In this document: positions 44,090 to 57,236 of the stretch, piece by piece
Layout: every line of letters begins with the position of its first letter
Numbering within the stretch: the first letter of the stretch is position 1
Assembly: GCA_036936605.1 (NCBI GenBank)
Contig: JAUPFV010000001.1
Location: forward strand, 348,575,081 to 348,639,080
Length of the DNA stretch: 64,000 nucleotides
Source: Limnanthes douglasii subsp. nivea
Lineage: Eukaryota > Streptophyta > Magnoliopsida > Brassicales > Limnanthaceae
Direction of reading: 5' to 3'
The notes under the pieces: generated by a model
Told to the model about the DNA's origin: nothing
Databases searched by the model: none
Seen by the model: only the letters and a program-made list of their open reading frames with translations
Program-made: the position numbers and the translations under genes

Positions 44090-46450
44090 AATTTTAGACG
44101 AAGAATGAAAATTAAGAAATTATAACTTTTTTCTTTCTCTTTCATGAAATAAGCGAGTCATTGAGAAAAATACAAATTTTAGTGGTAGATTTACGGTTCG
44201 TAGGATCACCAGCCCAATCATTATCATAATAAAAATGTAGCTTCAATAAAGATGTGAATGGAAAAAATATACTATAATTGAGTACCCCAAAGACATATGA
44301 GAATACGAAGAACGATAGCATAATGAATTATAGTAGACGTAGTGATAAATTGACTAACCACATAAATATCATGCACAATGTCTGGACGAGTCACAATTAT
44401 ATTGTTAGTGAGTCGAGTACGTTCAATTAAATCAGCTATATATTTTGATTTATATAAGAGATACCATTTTAGAGAATAAACAACCTCAATTTCTTAATCC
44501 ATGCCATACTCTTGATTATAACAATTAGCAATAATTTGGGCCTTCTATTGTTCAAAAGTTAGATTTTGTTTTAATCTTTTAAACAAAACAAGAATCAATA
44601 GTATGTTTCCCTTACATTAACAGAATCAAATCCCATGTATAAGTCTTGTGTGTAGTAGTAAGTTCCTCCATAATAGCACCTTACCAAAAGGGATAAAAAA
44701 TTCCTCTTTATATGATATAGACTCAGAATATTGATAAACAAAATAAAAAAAAGGGTAAATAACATAAATTAAGATGGGTACTTCAAATCGTGGAGTTTAG
44801 CATAATTTTAAATATAATTAGACGGATGCAAAGAAAGATCATTCACAACATATTCCAACAACGGGATGATTATATGGACAGGATAATGGGAGGTGGATGA
44901 CTCATCGGGGTTGGTATATAAAATATCAATACGAATAAGATTTGATCATGTCATATGATGTGAACTAACGATAACATAAAAGAAGGGAATATGTTATGAA
45001 AACATAACATGACATGGCGTGAGGCGTATATTTTTTTACTAACTAGATCAAAGAAAAAGTATATTTTTTTTACCAATATCATAACTCAAAAAGACACAAA
45101 ACTAACATATGGAGAATTTATTACGATCAACATACGGTCGAACAACAAAAAAATACAATCAAATATATAAAATGATCAATAATCATGCGGATGATCATAA
45201 AACTCTTCAAAAAAGAAAAGTCTGAATTATTAGATATTGGAATTGTGTTTGTTGTATAAGAAATAGTTAGTGTTTCTTATTCCCAAACCAAACTAGAAAC
45301 GCGAGCTGAAAATAAGAATGAATGAGCTATTCCAACGAGATGATGATGTTTCCTTTAAAAAAACATTTTGTGGAGGAGTTTCTATATAAGTGATTTAGTG
45401 GATAATCTCACCAAAAATAAGTAGTTGAGAAATATTGGTATAGGGTGTATTCACCTCTAAAATTAAAAAAAACAATTGATGACAAATGAGTGTTAGGTTC
45501 TCACAAGAGCTCCAAAATTACTGAATATGGTAAATAAACCAGATCCATGTTTCATGATATAAACCCAAGTATATCGAGTTAAATCATTAATAAACAAAAT
45601 ATAATTTATCAAACCCCATTTTGTGGATACAATAGATCCCACACCCCACCCTCATACATCACATGCATACGACCAAATGGTAGAATTTTAAAAATAAATA
45701 CTTTTACAAAAAGGCAAGGTTTGAAATTTAATCAGTTTACAACTACTACATTTAGGAATAGCATGATTGTCCAAATAACCTAGAACCCCTATAGAAGTCA
45801 AAACATTTAAAGGCAACACAAAAAATATATCCCAAATGAAAATGCCAATAATAAAAATCAGAATACGAACGACTCATACAGAACGACAATAAATCTACAT
45901 TAGAGGCATCAAATTCTTATAGATCCTCTAAAACATAGAGTCCCCCTTCCCCAATGACTTGTCCAAATCACCGTATTATATCGTAGATCTTGAATATAAT
46001 AATTAGTATAAGTAAAAATAATTGAGTTACCATAATCACATTATTGAGTAGCATATATGAGTTTCAAAACTAGATTGTGAATATGATATATATATAGATA
46101 AACAAGATGTACAAAGATAGTAAATTCCTGCCAATATCCTAGAGTACCATTAATGTCCATGACAGACGAATAAGAAGCTAACAAATAAATACAAAAGAAT
46201 CACTATTATGGTACATATGATGAGAAGCACATGATTCTAGTAACAAAAAAAGGTGGTAACCTGCTTTACCAGCCAAATACAGATTTATACAAGAAACTGA
46301 CATGACATGTATTTATAAAACAATGACTTTTCAAACTTCTCAACCATATGCAGGCCTAAATACGGGCATAAACTACATTATTATTGAGTTGAGGTGGATG
46401 ATACGCCTTAGGAGTTGTCTGCAAGGGAGCATTGTTTATGTGGTTGGAAG
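44090..46450 (-). pseudogene. Copia pol in inverted orientation
   Basis: On minus, a gag C-terminal/protease region lies at about 46450-46000 (CASHHMYHNSDSF, normally DSGASxHM). The GAG-pre-integrase zinc region (CKLIKFQTLPF) is around 45750-45700. A poorly preserved integrase follows, and RT/RNase H at about 44530-44150 (SLKWYLLYKSKYIADLIERT, RPDIVHDIYVVSQFI). It is heavily decayed. It resembles the first copia element in lineage. Because the plus gag ends where this begins, it is likely the missing pol of the same element, flipped. Confidence 0.65.
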
Positions 46451-47083
46451 TTGTTTAGTCTAATGGTATAGAAATTGAACAATGATCACTAATGTTTTAA
46501 GCTTGTTCTTATGTAGAAATAGATATGATTGTGTAGAAGAGGCGGAGTATGAGAGATGAAGTTTATAAAAAGAAGCTGAATAATTTTAAAACAAGAATGT
46601 ATCTTAATAATTTTTTCCAGTTTTGCAACCATGTTAGGATCCCGAGCGTCGCATGCGGAGTTTTATTTATAGGTTCTGCTACATTTGTAATTGTTACACT
46701 AAATTATATTTATTACATAAGTAAGTTGTCATATGTCACATATTGATTGGATGCTATAGTTTCTTGCTACTCAAGCTCGTTCCCGAGCTATTTATAAACC
46801 AATGCGGGGTCATTGTAAATATAGAGGTTCTTACCCAAGATCCTTTATAATATTTGGGTTTGGACAGACTACATACCGACCTCAACTAATACTTGTGTTC
46901 ATGAACGGTACAAATCTAGTCTGTATCAGTCACCCTATTAGTCCTTACAAAATAACATGAAAGAGGATTATAATTAAACCAAGTTTAGCTTTTTTACCGT
47001 CTTGCATTATTTGAATCTGCCAAGCCCTAGTATGTAGAATGTGTTAATGTTCATTGGATTCATCTATTCACAGATCCTATGTG
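46451..47083. other. Unassigned spacer
   Basis: No gene or repeat with support. The short ORF at 46549-46746 has no recognisable domain. The insertion site of the next element (GCTTT) lies at its right end. Confidence 0.4.
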
Positions 47084-47088
47084 GCTTT

Positions 47089-47370
47089 TGATATGGAAAT
47101 AGGATTCTGAGGACTGAATTATAAATAATTTAAATATGTATAATTGTTAAGGACTAAACAACAATTAGTCCTCTTTTGTAACAAATTTCAGTTTGAGACT
47201 AAGTCTTGGCTCCTCTATATAAAAGGCATGGCTACTCTAATAAAATGGTTGAATAATTTTACTTTGAAACTCATTTGTACTTGTACTTTCTCTCTCTAAA
47301 AACTCTCTAGCTTTTTCTCTCTCTACAATTATTTTCTAACAATTTACTAAGGAAAAACCATAACTCATCA
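47089..47370 (+). repeat. 5' LTR, with a 77-bp deletion
   Basis: 282 bp, lacking about 77 bp present in the 3' LTR between AAATAAT and CTATGTATAATTG. A TATA box (CTATATAAAAGGC, about 47214-47226) is shared by both LTRs. Confidence 0.92.
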
Positions 47371-47372
47371 AA

Positions 47373-47391
47373 TTGGTGACTCCACTGGGGA
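47373..47391 (+). promoter_or_regulatory. Primer-binding site
   Basis: TTGGTGACTCCACTGGGGA closely matches the Ogre/Tat-type PBS (TGGCGACTCCACTGGGG), usually assigned to an Arg tRNA. Confidence 0.75.
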
Positions 47392-47470
47392 CTTGAAAAA
47401 AATAAATCAGTGACTTATTCAGCTCGAAATTAATACAATTTTGTTGTATTTTTTGTTCAAAATTAATACA

Positions 47471-49190
47471 ATGAATCCTGAGAACAATCCTACTATTCGA
47501 TCAGCTATGGAGACTCTTAAAGATCATTTACAGGGAGGTAGACCTAGTGGATCATCTTCGTTCAAAACTCAATATGATATTGAGGTTCGAATGAACCAGC
47601 TTTTGGACAAGATTAATGCATTGAATGAAAAGTATGAATGGATGGAGAAAGAAATTCATTCGGCAAAAGAGCAATATTCGTCTCGTAAGGAGAAAAAATA
47701 TAAACAAAAATATGTGGCCACTAGTGACGAGGAGGTAGAAAGTTCAGCTTCGTGCGTTAAGAGATACAGAGGTTCTTCGAAAGAGGAATCAGACAGAGAT
47801 CGGTCGAGGAAGCACAAAAATGAGAGTAAATCTAAGAAGGATAATGCTCCTCGTTCTACTTGGTATGAAAGAAATCCCTCGAATCAGTCTGCTGAAACTG
47901 ATCGAAATTTGTATGTTACTATGGGAACGGATGACGAGTTCATTCAAGGAGTTGATTGGAGAAATTCTCCATTGACAAATCAAATTCGTTTTATGACGTT
48001 TCCGAAGCGTTTTGATATTCCGAAGGTTGAGAATTTTGATTGGGTGTAGGATCCTGATGATCACATCAAACAATTCAAGAATTATATAATGAACTTCGAA
48101 GATGACGACCGGTTGGTGTGTCGTGCACTTTCTCATACGTTTAAAGGAACATGTCTTAAGTAATATAGCCGGATTCCGAGGGGGTTCATTTCAAATTTTA
48201 GAGATTTTTATATTGCATTCTGAAGGCAGTTTGTGGGAAGCAAAGAGATGAGAGCAAATGGTGATACAATTATTCAGTACAAGCAGGCATATGGAGAAAA
48301 GTTGAAAGACTATACAAAGAGATTTGTATTGACCAAGGCTAGTTTGGACAACTGTGAGGAAGACAATACGTGGCGATGACAGCTTTTCGCCAGGGGATCT
48401 GGCTAATAAGACGACAAAGAGAAGGGCCTTGACTTTTGGAGCTTTGATGGCTCAAGTTGAGGATCAAATCAAAGTGGAGGAGTCGACTAGAGTCCGAGGT
48501 GAACCAGTCAGCACTTCAAAAAATCCGGGACATACAACCAATAATTAGGGGCAACCCTCGAATGGTATTGGCAATGGCAATCAGCAGTCGAGGAAAAAGA
48601 ACAACAATTTTCCTCCTCGGAGTGGTGGTTATTAAAATCATGCTCCATCTAACACTTACAACGGGCCTAGACCAAATACTTGGGTTAAACCAGAATACTA
48701 TGCTGATTTGACAGAGAATGTATTTGTAATCTAGGATAAGACCAAGAGCTTCGTAAATTTCAGGAAGTCAGCTCTAATTAGTAGGCCAATGGAGGAGAGG
48801 AATAACAAGTTTTGAAGATATCATGATGATATCAGCCATGAGACAAATGACTGCATTGCTCTGAAGGAAGAGATTCAGTATTTGATTGAGAATGGAAAGC
48901 TACGGACTTATATGAAGTCACATGGGAGCGCATCAAAAAATAATGGTACATCAACTTCGAAGACTGCACCGCCAGCTGAAAATTTGATGATTTTGGATTC
49001 ACATGCTGAACCTTTTGATGCTTCTTCTGAGTATGTTGAAAAAGATCTGAACATATTGCTTCTGATGACAGTTGAAGAGCTTGTAGAAAAGGGACGTGTT
49101 CGGGAGTTGTACAATTTTTTTGAATCGTTGGCTATTTTTGGAGGTGATTCAATGACTGGAAACTCGGATAGTGCGAGGAAGAGGCATGTT
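47471..49190 (+). pseudogene. Tat gag
   Basis: The start ATG at 47471 (ACAATGAATC) opens MNPENNPTIRSAMETLKDHL, with a coiled, charged N-terminal region. The capsid part begins before a stop at 48047-48049 (Trp to stop in NFDWV*DPDDHIKQF) and continues with FEDDDRLVCRAL and FVGSKEMRANGDT. Frameshifts occur near 48360 and 48720. The knuckle RYHDDISHETNDC (about 48817-48855) has lost its first Cys to a TGA stop. The final segment (YNFFESLAIFGGDSMTG) leads into protease, as in the other Tat elements. Confidence 0.82.
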
Positions 49191-49770
49191 GTCAACTTGA
49201 CAACTCAAATTGAAGGAAATATGTCTACGCACTTATATGGGAAGAAAGATATTCCTTTCATTTTGTTTGATGAAGATGATCTGAGAGGTACCGCAGGACC
49301 ACATGAAGATGCTGTGGTGATTGGAGCTGAGGTGGCTGGCGTCGAAATTTGATGTGTACTGATTGACACTGGAAGTTCTACCAATGTCCTTTTTAAATCA
49401 ACGTATCATAGAATGACGAATCCACCTCGGATTTCTCAATCGGATCGAACGATTATTGGATTTACGGGTGTAACAGCTCGTGTTGTTGGAGAATTCGAGT
49501 GTGAGGTCAGTCTGGGAAAAGAACCATTTAAGAAAAAGGTCCAGGTACTCTTTGTGGTGGTGGTGGACTATCCTACAAGTTATAACTTTATTTTTGGAAG
49601 ATCGTGGCTTTTAAGAATGTACGAGATGGTGTCTGCAGTTCATTAGTGCTTTAAGTATATGGTTGGAGATAAAGTTGGGGTTGTTCCAGACGATCAGAAG
49701 GTTGCCAGGGAATGCTATGCCACTGCAGTTCGGATTCGAGGGTCCAGCAGTGGAGATTTAATGCGAGAAT
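49191..49770 (+). pseudogene. Tat aspartic protease
   Basis: The sequence contains FDEDDLRGTAGPHEDAVVIG, then a TGA just before the active site, then VLIDTGSSTNVLF with intact D-T-G (49365-49373). The flap and C-terminal motifs are GEFECEVSLGKEPFKKKV and SYNFIFGRSWLLRMY. One more stop at about 49645 follows. Apart from these stops the active site is undamaged, unlike the D-T-S copy at 21148. Confidence 0.8.
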
Positions 49771-49796
49771 AGCAATTAGAAAGGGCACCCTCGAAT

Positions 49797-51190
49797 TTGG
49801 AAGAAATGTTTGACGATCCGAAGGAAACCCCAGAGTCTTTAACGGTGAGCGAAAAGATAGAGGAGTTTACTTTTTCGGAAGGAAATATACTTCGAATTGA
49901 AACCTTATTGACCCCTTTTCTACGTCAACAGTTGCTTGATTTTTTATCCCAAATTTTAGATGTCTTCGCTTGGAGGAAAGAAAATGTAACAGGAGTACCC
50001 ATTGAGGTAATTTGTCACAGCGTGGCTATAGATCCGAAGGTCAAGCCGGTAATTAAAAAAACGTTTTCCTCAGAAAAGTAGAAGCAATTGTTGCTGAAGT
50101 GGATCGGTTATCTAAGGTCGGACACATAAGAGAGTCGTAGTATCCTTTGTGGACGACAAATCCGGTGGTAGTCAAAAAGAAGAATGGGAAATGGAGAATG
50201 TGTGTAGACTTTACAGATTTGAATAGAGCTTATCCCAAAGATCCGTTTCCTATTCCTTGAATAGATCAGTTGATTGATTCTACTTCAGGCAACAAAATTT
50301 TAACTTTTATGGATGCTTTAGCAGGATATAATCAGATCCAAATAGATCCAAAAGATCAAGAATGCACAAATTTTATAACTGATAGGGGCTTGTATTGTTA
50401 TAGGGTGATTCCCTTCAGATTGAAAAATACTGGAGCCACTTATCATAGATTGATGAATAAAGCTTTTTCTACACAGATCCGAAGAAACATGAAGGTATAT
50501 ATAGATGACATGGTAGTGAAAATATCAAGGGATGAAGTGCATCTTGATGATTTAGAGGAAGCTTTTTTGAATTTAAGGGCAATCAGATTAAAATTAAATC
50601 CTGAGAAGTGCACCTTCGGAGTTCGATCGAGGAAGTTTTTGAGTTTTATCATCAGTGAAAAAGGAATAGAAGTTGACCCAAAATAATTGAAAGCTTTGAT
50701 AATAATGAATTATCCTCGGTTAATCATAGAAGTGCAAATTTTGACAAGAAGGTTAGCAGCACTTAATCGATTTATGTCTAGAATTTCTGACAAATGCTTT
50801 CCTTTCTTTCAAGTGTTATGAGGACCCATCAGGTTTGAATGGACATCAGAATGTAAAGCACCTTTCACGAATATTAAAAATTTGTTGTCATCACCAGAGA
50901 TTTTGTCAAAGCCTCGAAATGGGGAGAAATTATTTTTGTATAATGCGGTATCGGATTTTGCACTAAGCGCAGTCTTAATCAGTAAAGATTCAGGAGTTCC
51001 GAAGCCGGTGTATTACATTAATAAAAGTTTGGTGACAGCGGAAAAGAGATATATGAAATTTTAAAAATTGGCATTAGCGCTGGTGATTGCTGCTAGGAAG
51101 ATGCGGTCATATTTTCAAGCTCATACTATTGAATTCTAAACTTCATTCCTCTTGAAAAATGTTTTACAGCGATCAAATATTTAGAGGAGA
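49797..51190 (+). pseudogene. Tat reverse transcriptase and RNase H
   Basis: The frame at 49797-50081 covers the RT approach region (ILDVFAWRKENVTGVP). After a frameshift at about 50080, RT palm continues with VVKKKNGKWRMCVDFTDLNRA. The active site YIDDMVVK is intact (YIDD at 50498-50509) in an open frame 50270-50686. RNase H follows at about 50700-51180 with YNAVSDFALSAVLISKD and PVYYINKSL, broken by stops at 50683, 50818 and 51062. Confidence 0.83.
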
Positions 51191-51796
51191 ATGACCAAGT
51201 GGTCAGTGGAGTTAGGGGACTATGATATTTTGTTTATACCTCGAACAGCAATAAAAGCGCAAGCATTAGCAGATTTTTTTGTTGAATTCCACTCGAGCCG
51301 ATCAGAGGAGGAAGAAAATAAAGAAGTCGTACCGGTTGATTCAAGGTGGGTTGTCCGAACAGATGGAGAGTCTAATGTTTCAGGGTGCAGTCTTGGGGTT
51401 CAGTTAATAGCTCCAATGGGAGAGACAATGATTCAGTCTATTAAATTTGGTTTTCATGCCTCGAACAATGAAGCTGAATACGAGGCTACTTTGGCAGGTT
51501 TGAGATTGGCAAAAATTTGTGGAGCAGCTTCAGTGCGCTTGGAAACGGATTCTCAATTGTTAGCAAATCAGGTATCTGGATTTTCCAAAGCAAGAAATGA
51601 TCGTTCTATTTTATATCTTGGGGAACTTCGAAATTTAATGCTTCTGTTTGACAACATTGTTGTGGAATATATTGGGCGAGGGAGTAACATGGTGGCTGAT
51701 TCTTTAGCAACCGTTGCTTACAAGAAAGAATATCCTTGGATTTTGCTACAAGAAAATCCTTCAATTGTTACTCAATCTAGCCAATGTGATGTATAG
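51191..51796 (+). CDS. Second (archaeal-type) RNase H domain, open
   Basis: This 201-residue open frame is part of the polyprotein, so its first Met is only the frame's entry. VVRTDGESN, NNEAEYEATLAGL and LETDSQLL hold the D-E-D catalytic set, and GSNMVADSLA supplies a further Asp. A duplicated RNase H between RNase H and integrase is a hallmark of Tat-lineage elements. The domain is uninterrupted and shows all its key acidic residues. Confidence 0.82.
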   Translation: MTKWSVELGDYDILFIPRTAIKAQALADFFVEFHSSRSEEEENKEVVPVDSRWVVRTDGESNVSGCSLGVQLIAPMGETMIQSIKFGFHASNNEAEYEATLAGLRLAKICGAASVRLETDSQLLANQVSGFSKARNDRSILYLGELRNLMLLFDNIVVEYIGRGSNMVADSLATVAYKKEYPWILLQENPSIVTQSSQCDV

Positions 51797-51849
51797 ATGA
51801 ATTTTTTACGATTGGTGAAATCTGAGGCGATTGGCGATCAGATATACTT

Positions 51850-53066
51850 AATTTTTTTACTCAAGGAATATTACTAGAAAATTCACAATTGGCCCAAAAG
51901 TTGAGGAGTAAAGCCCTCAGATATATAGTACTTGATGAAATTTTGTATAAAAAGGCATTAAGCAGGCCATTGTTACGATGTTTAAGAAAACAAGAATCAC
52001 AAGAAGTATTAGGAGAGTTGCATGATGGTGAAGAGTCAGCTCATTGCGGGTTCAAAGCTATGTCACATTGAGTTTTACTTGTAGGATTCTATTTGCCTAT
52101 AATCATGAACGATGCTACGAATTTAGTTCGAGGTTGTGATACTTGTCAAAGATTTGCCAAAGCTATTCACAGGACCATTAGTACCACTTATGTCTATATC
52201 TGAGGCAATACCATTTGATAGATGGGGAATTGATCTGGTGGGACCTTTACCGATTGCTTCTGGAGGAAGACAGATGATAATAGTAGCGGTTGATTATTTT
52301 ACAAAGTGGGCAGAGGCAGAACCGTTATCGTGAACAAATGCAAATGATGTCATCAAATTTATTGTGAATAGTATTTGTTGTCATTTTGGAGTTCCTCAGA
52401 GGATTACAACAGATAATGGCCCTCGGTTTAATAATAGGGAGATGGCTTCATTTTGTACTTCTAAAGGAATTTAGCAATTTTTTTTACACCTTTTCATCCT
52501 CAAGCCAATAGACAAGTGGAGGTGACAAACAGAACAACTTTAGATGGCTTGAAAAAGAATTTGACGGGGGCAACAGGAAAATGGTCAAACTATGTGCAAG
52601 AGGTACTTTGAGCTTATCGAACAACTCCAAGAGAGGCTACAAAAGAGACTCAATTTGCTTTGGCATATGGAATGGATGTAGTCAGCCTCATAGAATCTAC
52701 GATGTCACCTTTAGAATAGCCCAACATTTTGAAAGGTCTAATGATGAAGTTCGAAGGGCAAATTTGGATCTGATTGAAGAAAAAAGAGTCATAGCTCATC
52801 TGAATATAATTCATTATCAAAATCTTATAAGAAATAGATATGATTCGAAGCTGAAGAGAAGAGAATTTAAAGAAGGTGATAAGGTGTTGCAAAAAGTTTT
52901 CTTGCACACAAATGAGAAGAACCTCGGAAAAATGGCTCCAAATTGGGAAGGGCTTTATACAGTTGTTGAAAGAATTAAGCCAGGGTCCTATCGTCTTTGT
53001 GATTTTGAGGAGAGGATGCTTCAACATCCGTGGAATATCCAACACTTGAACCTTTATTTGGAGTAG
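51850..53066 (+). pseudogene. Tat integrase
   Basis: The zinc-binding region (LHDGEESAHCGFKAM ... CDTCQRFAK) and catalytic core (VAVDYFTKWAEAEPL and ITTDNGPRFNN) keep the first two Asp. A frameshift at about 52480 disrupts the region of the catalytic Glu, which reads on in another frame (ANRQVEVTNRTT by position). The C-terminus is open at 52740-53066 (LDLIEEKRVIAHL, MAPNWEGLYTVVERIKPG, HPWNIQHLNLYLE). It lines up with the integrase at 23786-24844. Confidence 0.82.
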
Positions 53067-53619
53067 ATATGCTTTTGTACTTTGGAATTTTGGTTTTGAA
53101 TGGCACATTATTTCCTATCATATTGGCCCAGGAAGGTTTTAACGAGGTGTCGTGTACATATTCAATATTATCAATAAAGTTCATTTTTTGGCCAATGGTT
53201 ATTTACATATGTTTGAATACTATCTTAACAAATCATCAAAGACTTATTATCTTTGAGATTAGTTAAGAGTAGAATGTTCCGAAGTGTTTATGACACTTTT
53301 CGAAGAAACAACCATGTTTAATAATCACATTACATTTTTATTCGAAGTGAACGCTTAACAGCATACAAAGAATTTTTTGAAGAGCTACCAAAGCTTAACA
53401 ACTCATTGAGTTTTTTAGTTGAAGAGCTACTGTATTCACCAATTTTATTATGGTATTTAAGCTAGTAAGTTTACATTTTTTAATTATTTTGTGTTTAAAA
53501 TTTAACATCGAATAATATACAAAGAGGATGATGAAATATAAAAACCGTTTGTCATTTAGATTAATTTGATGAGGTACAAAAATAAAAAATTTAATCTGAC
53601 AAAGACAAAAGAGTGATAA

Positions 53620-56538
53620 AATTAATCAGAGGTCTCTTCCTCCTCGGATGATTCATCTTCTAAGGATGATGAACCAGGGACAGGGTCAAAAGCTTCACTT
53701 GGGCGTTTCTCTTCAGGAATATCATTCAAAAAACTGGTGAGGTCGATTTTTGGGTAAGTAGCGTGAAGTTTTTGAAGAAGGAGAATGGTTGCATCTTATT
53801 TTCCGACATTAATAGCAGTTTGCATGTCTTTTGAAGCTCAGCCTCGGTAGCAGCTACAGCAGCAACTTATTCCACTTCGAAATCTTTTTTTAGTTTAGCT
53901 ATCTCATCGTTCAACTCTTTATTTTTGTCTCATAAAAAGTAAGAGAGTTTTGTAGCTTAGTAGAGTTGGATTTTTCAGTGGTTAATTCAGTAGTGTGGTC
54001 GAATTTGAGCTTATTCATTTCCTTTTCATGAGAAGCCTTCAACACTTATTTATCAGCAATATGTGTGGTTCGCATATGGTTTTTCATGAAAATCTCACAT
54101 TTTATAAGTTCGGACCTCGCCATTTTGTACATGTGAAATTGATCAACCACTTTGTCGTGCAAATCTTCTATAAATTTTTTCTCAACCTCGTAAGCTTCTT
54201 TGTAATAAACCATATCTTTGGACAACTACTTTAGCTAGTTCTCAAAAGCTTCAACTTGAGAAGCAAGTGTCTTTGCTGCAGTGTTAAGATTGTTAAATGG
54301 TTGAAATGCGAAAGTGATTGCAGCATTTGGAGGAGGAAGATGAAGTTCCAATGTGCTAGGACCTTGAATCATATTCATAAGGGTGATAGGATCATGAGAA
54401 TGGGTAACTTCTGGAAGAGCTTCGGCTGGTGTGGTTCTTCCAAAGTTAAGCATGTGGATTTGGATGACTTGAAGAACATGATCATCTTCACCAGTAAGCG
54501 CTTCAGTGTTCTCAAAATTAATAAACATATCAGGATCAAAGTTTACGGTAACTTGATTTTCGTTAGAAGTGTTATCTTTGATGACTATCACATGGTTGTC
54601 TTTGTTTGGCTGTTCTTCGATCGAAGGATTTCGTGGGTTTTATTGGTTTTCAGCAGCAGTGTTTTTGTCTTCGTCAACCAATGCATACGAAGTGATTCTT
54701 ATTTGCTTCTTTTTCTTTCCTTGGGAACCATATGAAGCTTTCTTTTTCTTTGAGGATGGTTCTTGATCTTTTCCCTTTTCGATGGGTGGGAGAGTTTGTT
54801 CAACAGTTTTTCTTTTTCGAGGCGTTGGATTCGATGGAATTGAAGGGCTAGCACCAGATGTGCTAGCTGCCTTTTTACCTTTCTTTTCTTTGACGGTTTT
54901 TTATTTTTTATTTTTTGGTAAATGGTTATTCGATCTGTTGCGAATGGGAATGAAGACTTTGCAATCGGATTGAGATATTCGTTGGCAGACTAGCTTCAGA
55001 TCCTGCACAGACATCGGATCTTGAGGAGGCAAGCCGCCTTCTAAGATTGGAAATATATGATAGTGGAGGAAATTGATGGGCTGAAAGGCAGTATGAAACG
55101 TGTTGTTCCATTCCTTCTCAGCCCAAGCGACAAGCTTTTGGAAAATCTCCTTAGCAGCTGGGCGACGTGTCGAGTAACGCTTCAAAATTGCTGGAATAAT
55201 TAGAAAAACAGAAATTTTAAAAAAAGTAAGTGTTATTTCAGAATGTAAAATTTTTGAGGGGCTTACGATTGCTTCTCTAGACAAGAGTTAGCTTTGAAGG
55301 ATTGGCTTCGGAAATTGCTTTGCCATTTTCCCACGCCCCTGATATAAAGACGAAATTCTGCTTCTAAAAATTTGCAGCCTCTAAGAGATCATCGATGATC
55401 TTGAGATCATCCATCAGGGTGAGGTAGTAGAAGGGAAGCTTCGGACCTTTTGAAAATTGGGTCAAGGAGATGAAGTCTTTGATGCTGATGGGAATCTGAG
55501 ACAATCGAGATGCCATAATCACTGACATAAGAGTGAACCACTGATTCGGTGTCACCTGAGTAGGGCATAAGCTGAGTAGGTCAAAATATTCCACGATAAT
55601 AGGATCCAGTGGAAACTAAAGACCGTAATTAATGATCTCAGGGTAGACTATTAGTTCGTCATCTTTGCAATCCAAAGGAGTTTCTCCTTCTTTGGGTAAT
55701 CGAACTGTTATGTTATCTCTCATTCCCCATTTTATTTCAGAGCTGAATCTTGACTATCTTTATAGTATATGTAGCGGACCTTTTTCAGTGCAATGATGTA
55801 TTTTCCTTCAAGATTCCTCAGGTTTCTTCTAATTTTCGCTCTTTCTTTTTCGGAAATGAAGCAAGCGTCTGTTTCTTCTAGAGGTTTCAGGGTATTTGCA
55901 GAGTTCCCATCGTCAGATTCAGCCTTGAGATCGGTTTTTGTAGCTTCTGAATCAACTTCGTTGGCTTTTGATGTTTCTTCTCCAGGATTTTGAGATGTTG
56001 AGTTAACAACCTCTGGTAAAGGGTTACCTGTTCGAGGAGTTTCCTTAGTTACTTATTTTTTATAAGGATTTTCAACATTTGGATTTGGAGGGGAAGGACT
56101 TCGGATAATTTCTGATTCATCTCCCATGGCAATGAAAGTTCTTCTTTTTCTAGTTACTGAAGAGTAGTTCGAAGATGGGATATTTATCTTTGGCTTTAAA
56201 GGGAATTTTGCACTAATCAGAGGAGAAAGTTTTCTTTGAGAAGATGATGCTCGAGGTGTTTTAGGCCCTAAGATTTTAGATGAGGAATGTTCTTCGACTA
56301 CGGGAGAAGGCCACAAAGCAGGAACTTTAGTTGGATCAAAATTATCGTAATAGATTGTTTCAGTGGTTGTTCCAACTGGACCTCATCGGATCAATCCTGC
56401 TTTCCTATATTCTTCTGCTCTTTGTGTAATACAAAAATAATTGTACCATCTGAAGACTAAATTGCTGTCAGAATCTTAAGATTCTAGTGTTTTGGGTAGG
56501 ATAGCCTTCGTTTTTTTGGTTTTTGGTTTCTTTCTCAT
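53620..56538 (-). pseudogene. Antisense Tat gene with intron and coiled-coil C-terminus
   Basis: From an ATG at 56536-56538 the protein begins MRKKPKTKKTKAILPK. Then come a Ser/Pro/Glu-rich region (about 56316-55900), a conserved domain (NLEGKYIIALKKVRYIY, MASRLSQIPISIKDF, PFYYLTLMDDLKIIDDLLE, FVFISGAWENGK) and a 76-nt intron at 55191-55266 (GTAAGC...TCCAG). Exon 2 starts ILKRYSTRRPAAKEIF and WAEKEWNNTFHTAF. Downstream is a long, probably coiled-coil region (54234-53850, rich in Lys/Glu/Leu) and an acidic end, SSSLEDESSEEEETSD, stopping at 53620. Several stops and shifts are present. It is homologous to 25383-27419. Confidence 0.72.
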
Positions 56539-57236
56539 AAACCGAATAAAGGTTTATTGGAGAGGATGAAGATTGGTTAAAAAATTTGGTTTTTCTGATG
56601 AGAATACTAAGAAAAGGGAAGAACACAGTGAGGGTAGCCAAAAGCTATGACTTCTCTTTAAAAGGTTTGTGTGATGAGAATGAAAAAAATGAAACGCAGA
56701 CTGAATTTATACAAAAGAAGTGAAGACGTGTAAAGTTGGAAAGACTCTTATGGTGATATGTTGGAATAAAAAACGGTGGATTGATTAGATGCTAGACATC
56801 TGTCAGGCTAGACCTCTAGTTATGGATCTAAAATATATAGGGTTATGATGGTTTAAACAGTTTTGTGCAACGGTTACTTCCATATGTAGCATGGGTAAAA
56901 TTCGAAGAGTATTTTTTAAAGTGTTTCGAAACGATTTTTTCTTACAGTGCTTCGAAGCGATTTTTTCTTACATTGTTTCGAATTGATTTTATTTTTGGAA
57001 AGTTCTCAGATTTTAGCATCTTTGCTAATTGATATTTGTTTTGTTTACGTTTCGAATGATTGCATTTTAAGAGCGTTTCGAATGATTGTTTAAGATGGTT
57101 GTTGAATGATTGCTTAAAGTTTATCACTGGTTACATAATATATGAAAATATTCGAGGATGTTAAGATTCGAAGACAATTGGATTCGAAGATGCTTTAGTT
57201 CTCATTCATTTACTGACATGAGAACTAGGGGGCTTC

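Noticed and set aside
46549..46746. 65-aa plus ORF
   Set aside because: No recognisable family or neighbours; likely chance in AT-rich DNA.
54256..54735. 159-aa plus ORF
   Set aside because: It is a shadow of the antisense Tat gene on minus, which has the recognisable domains.
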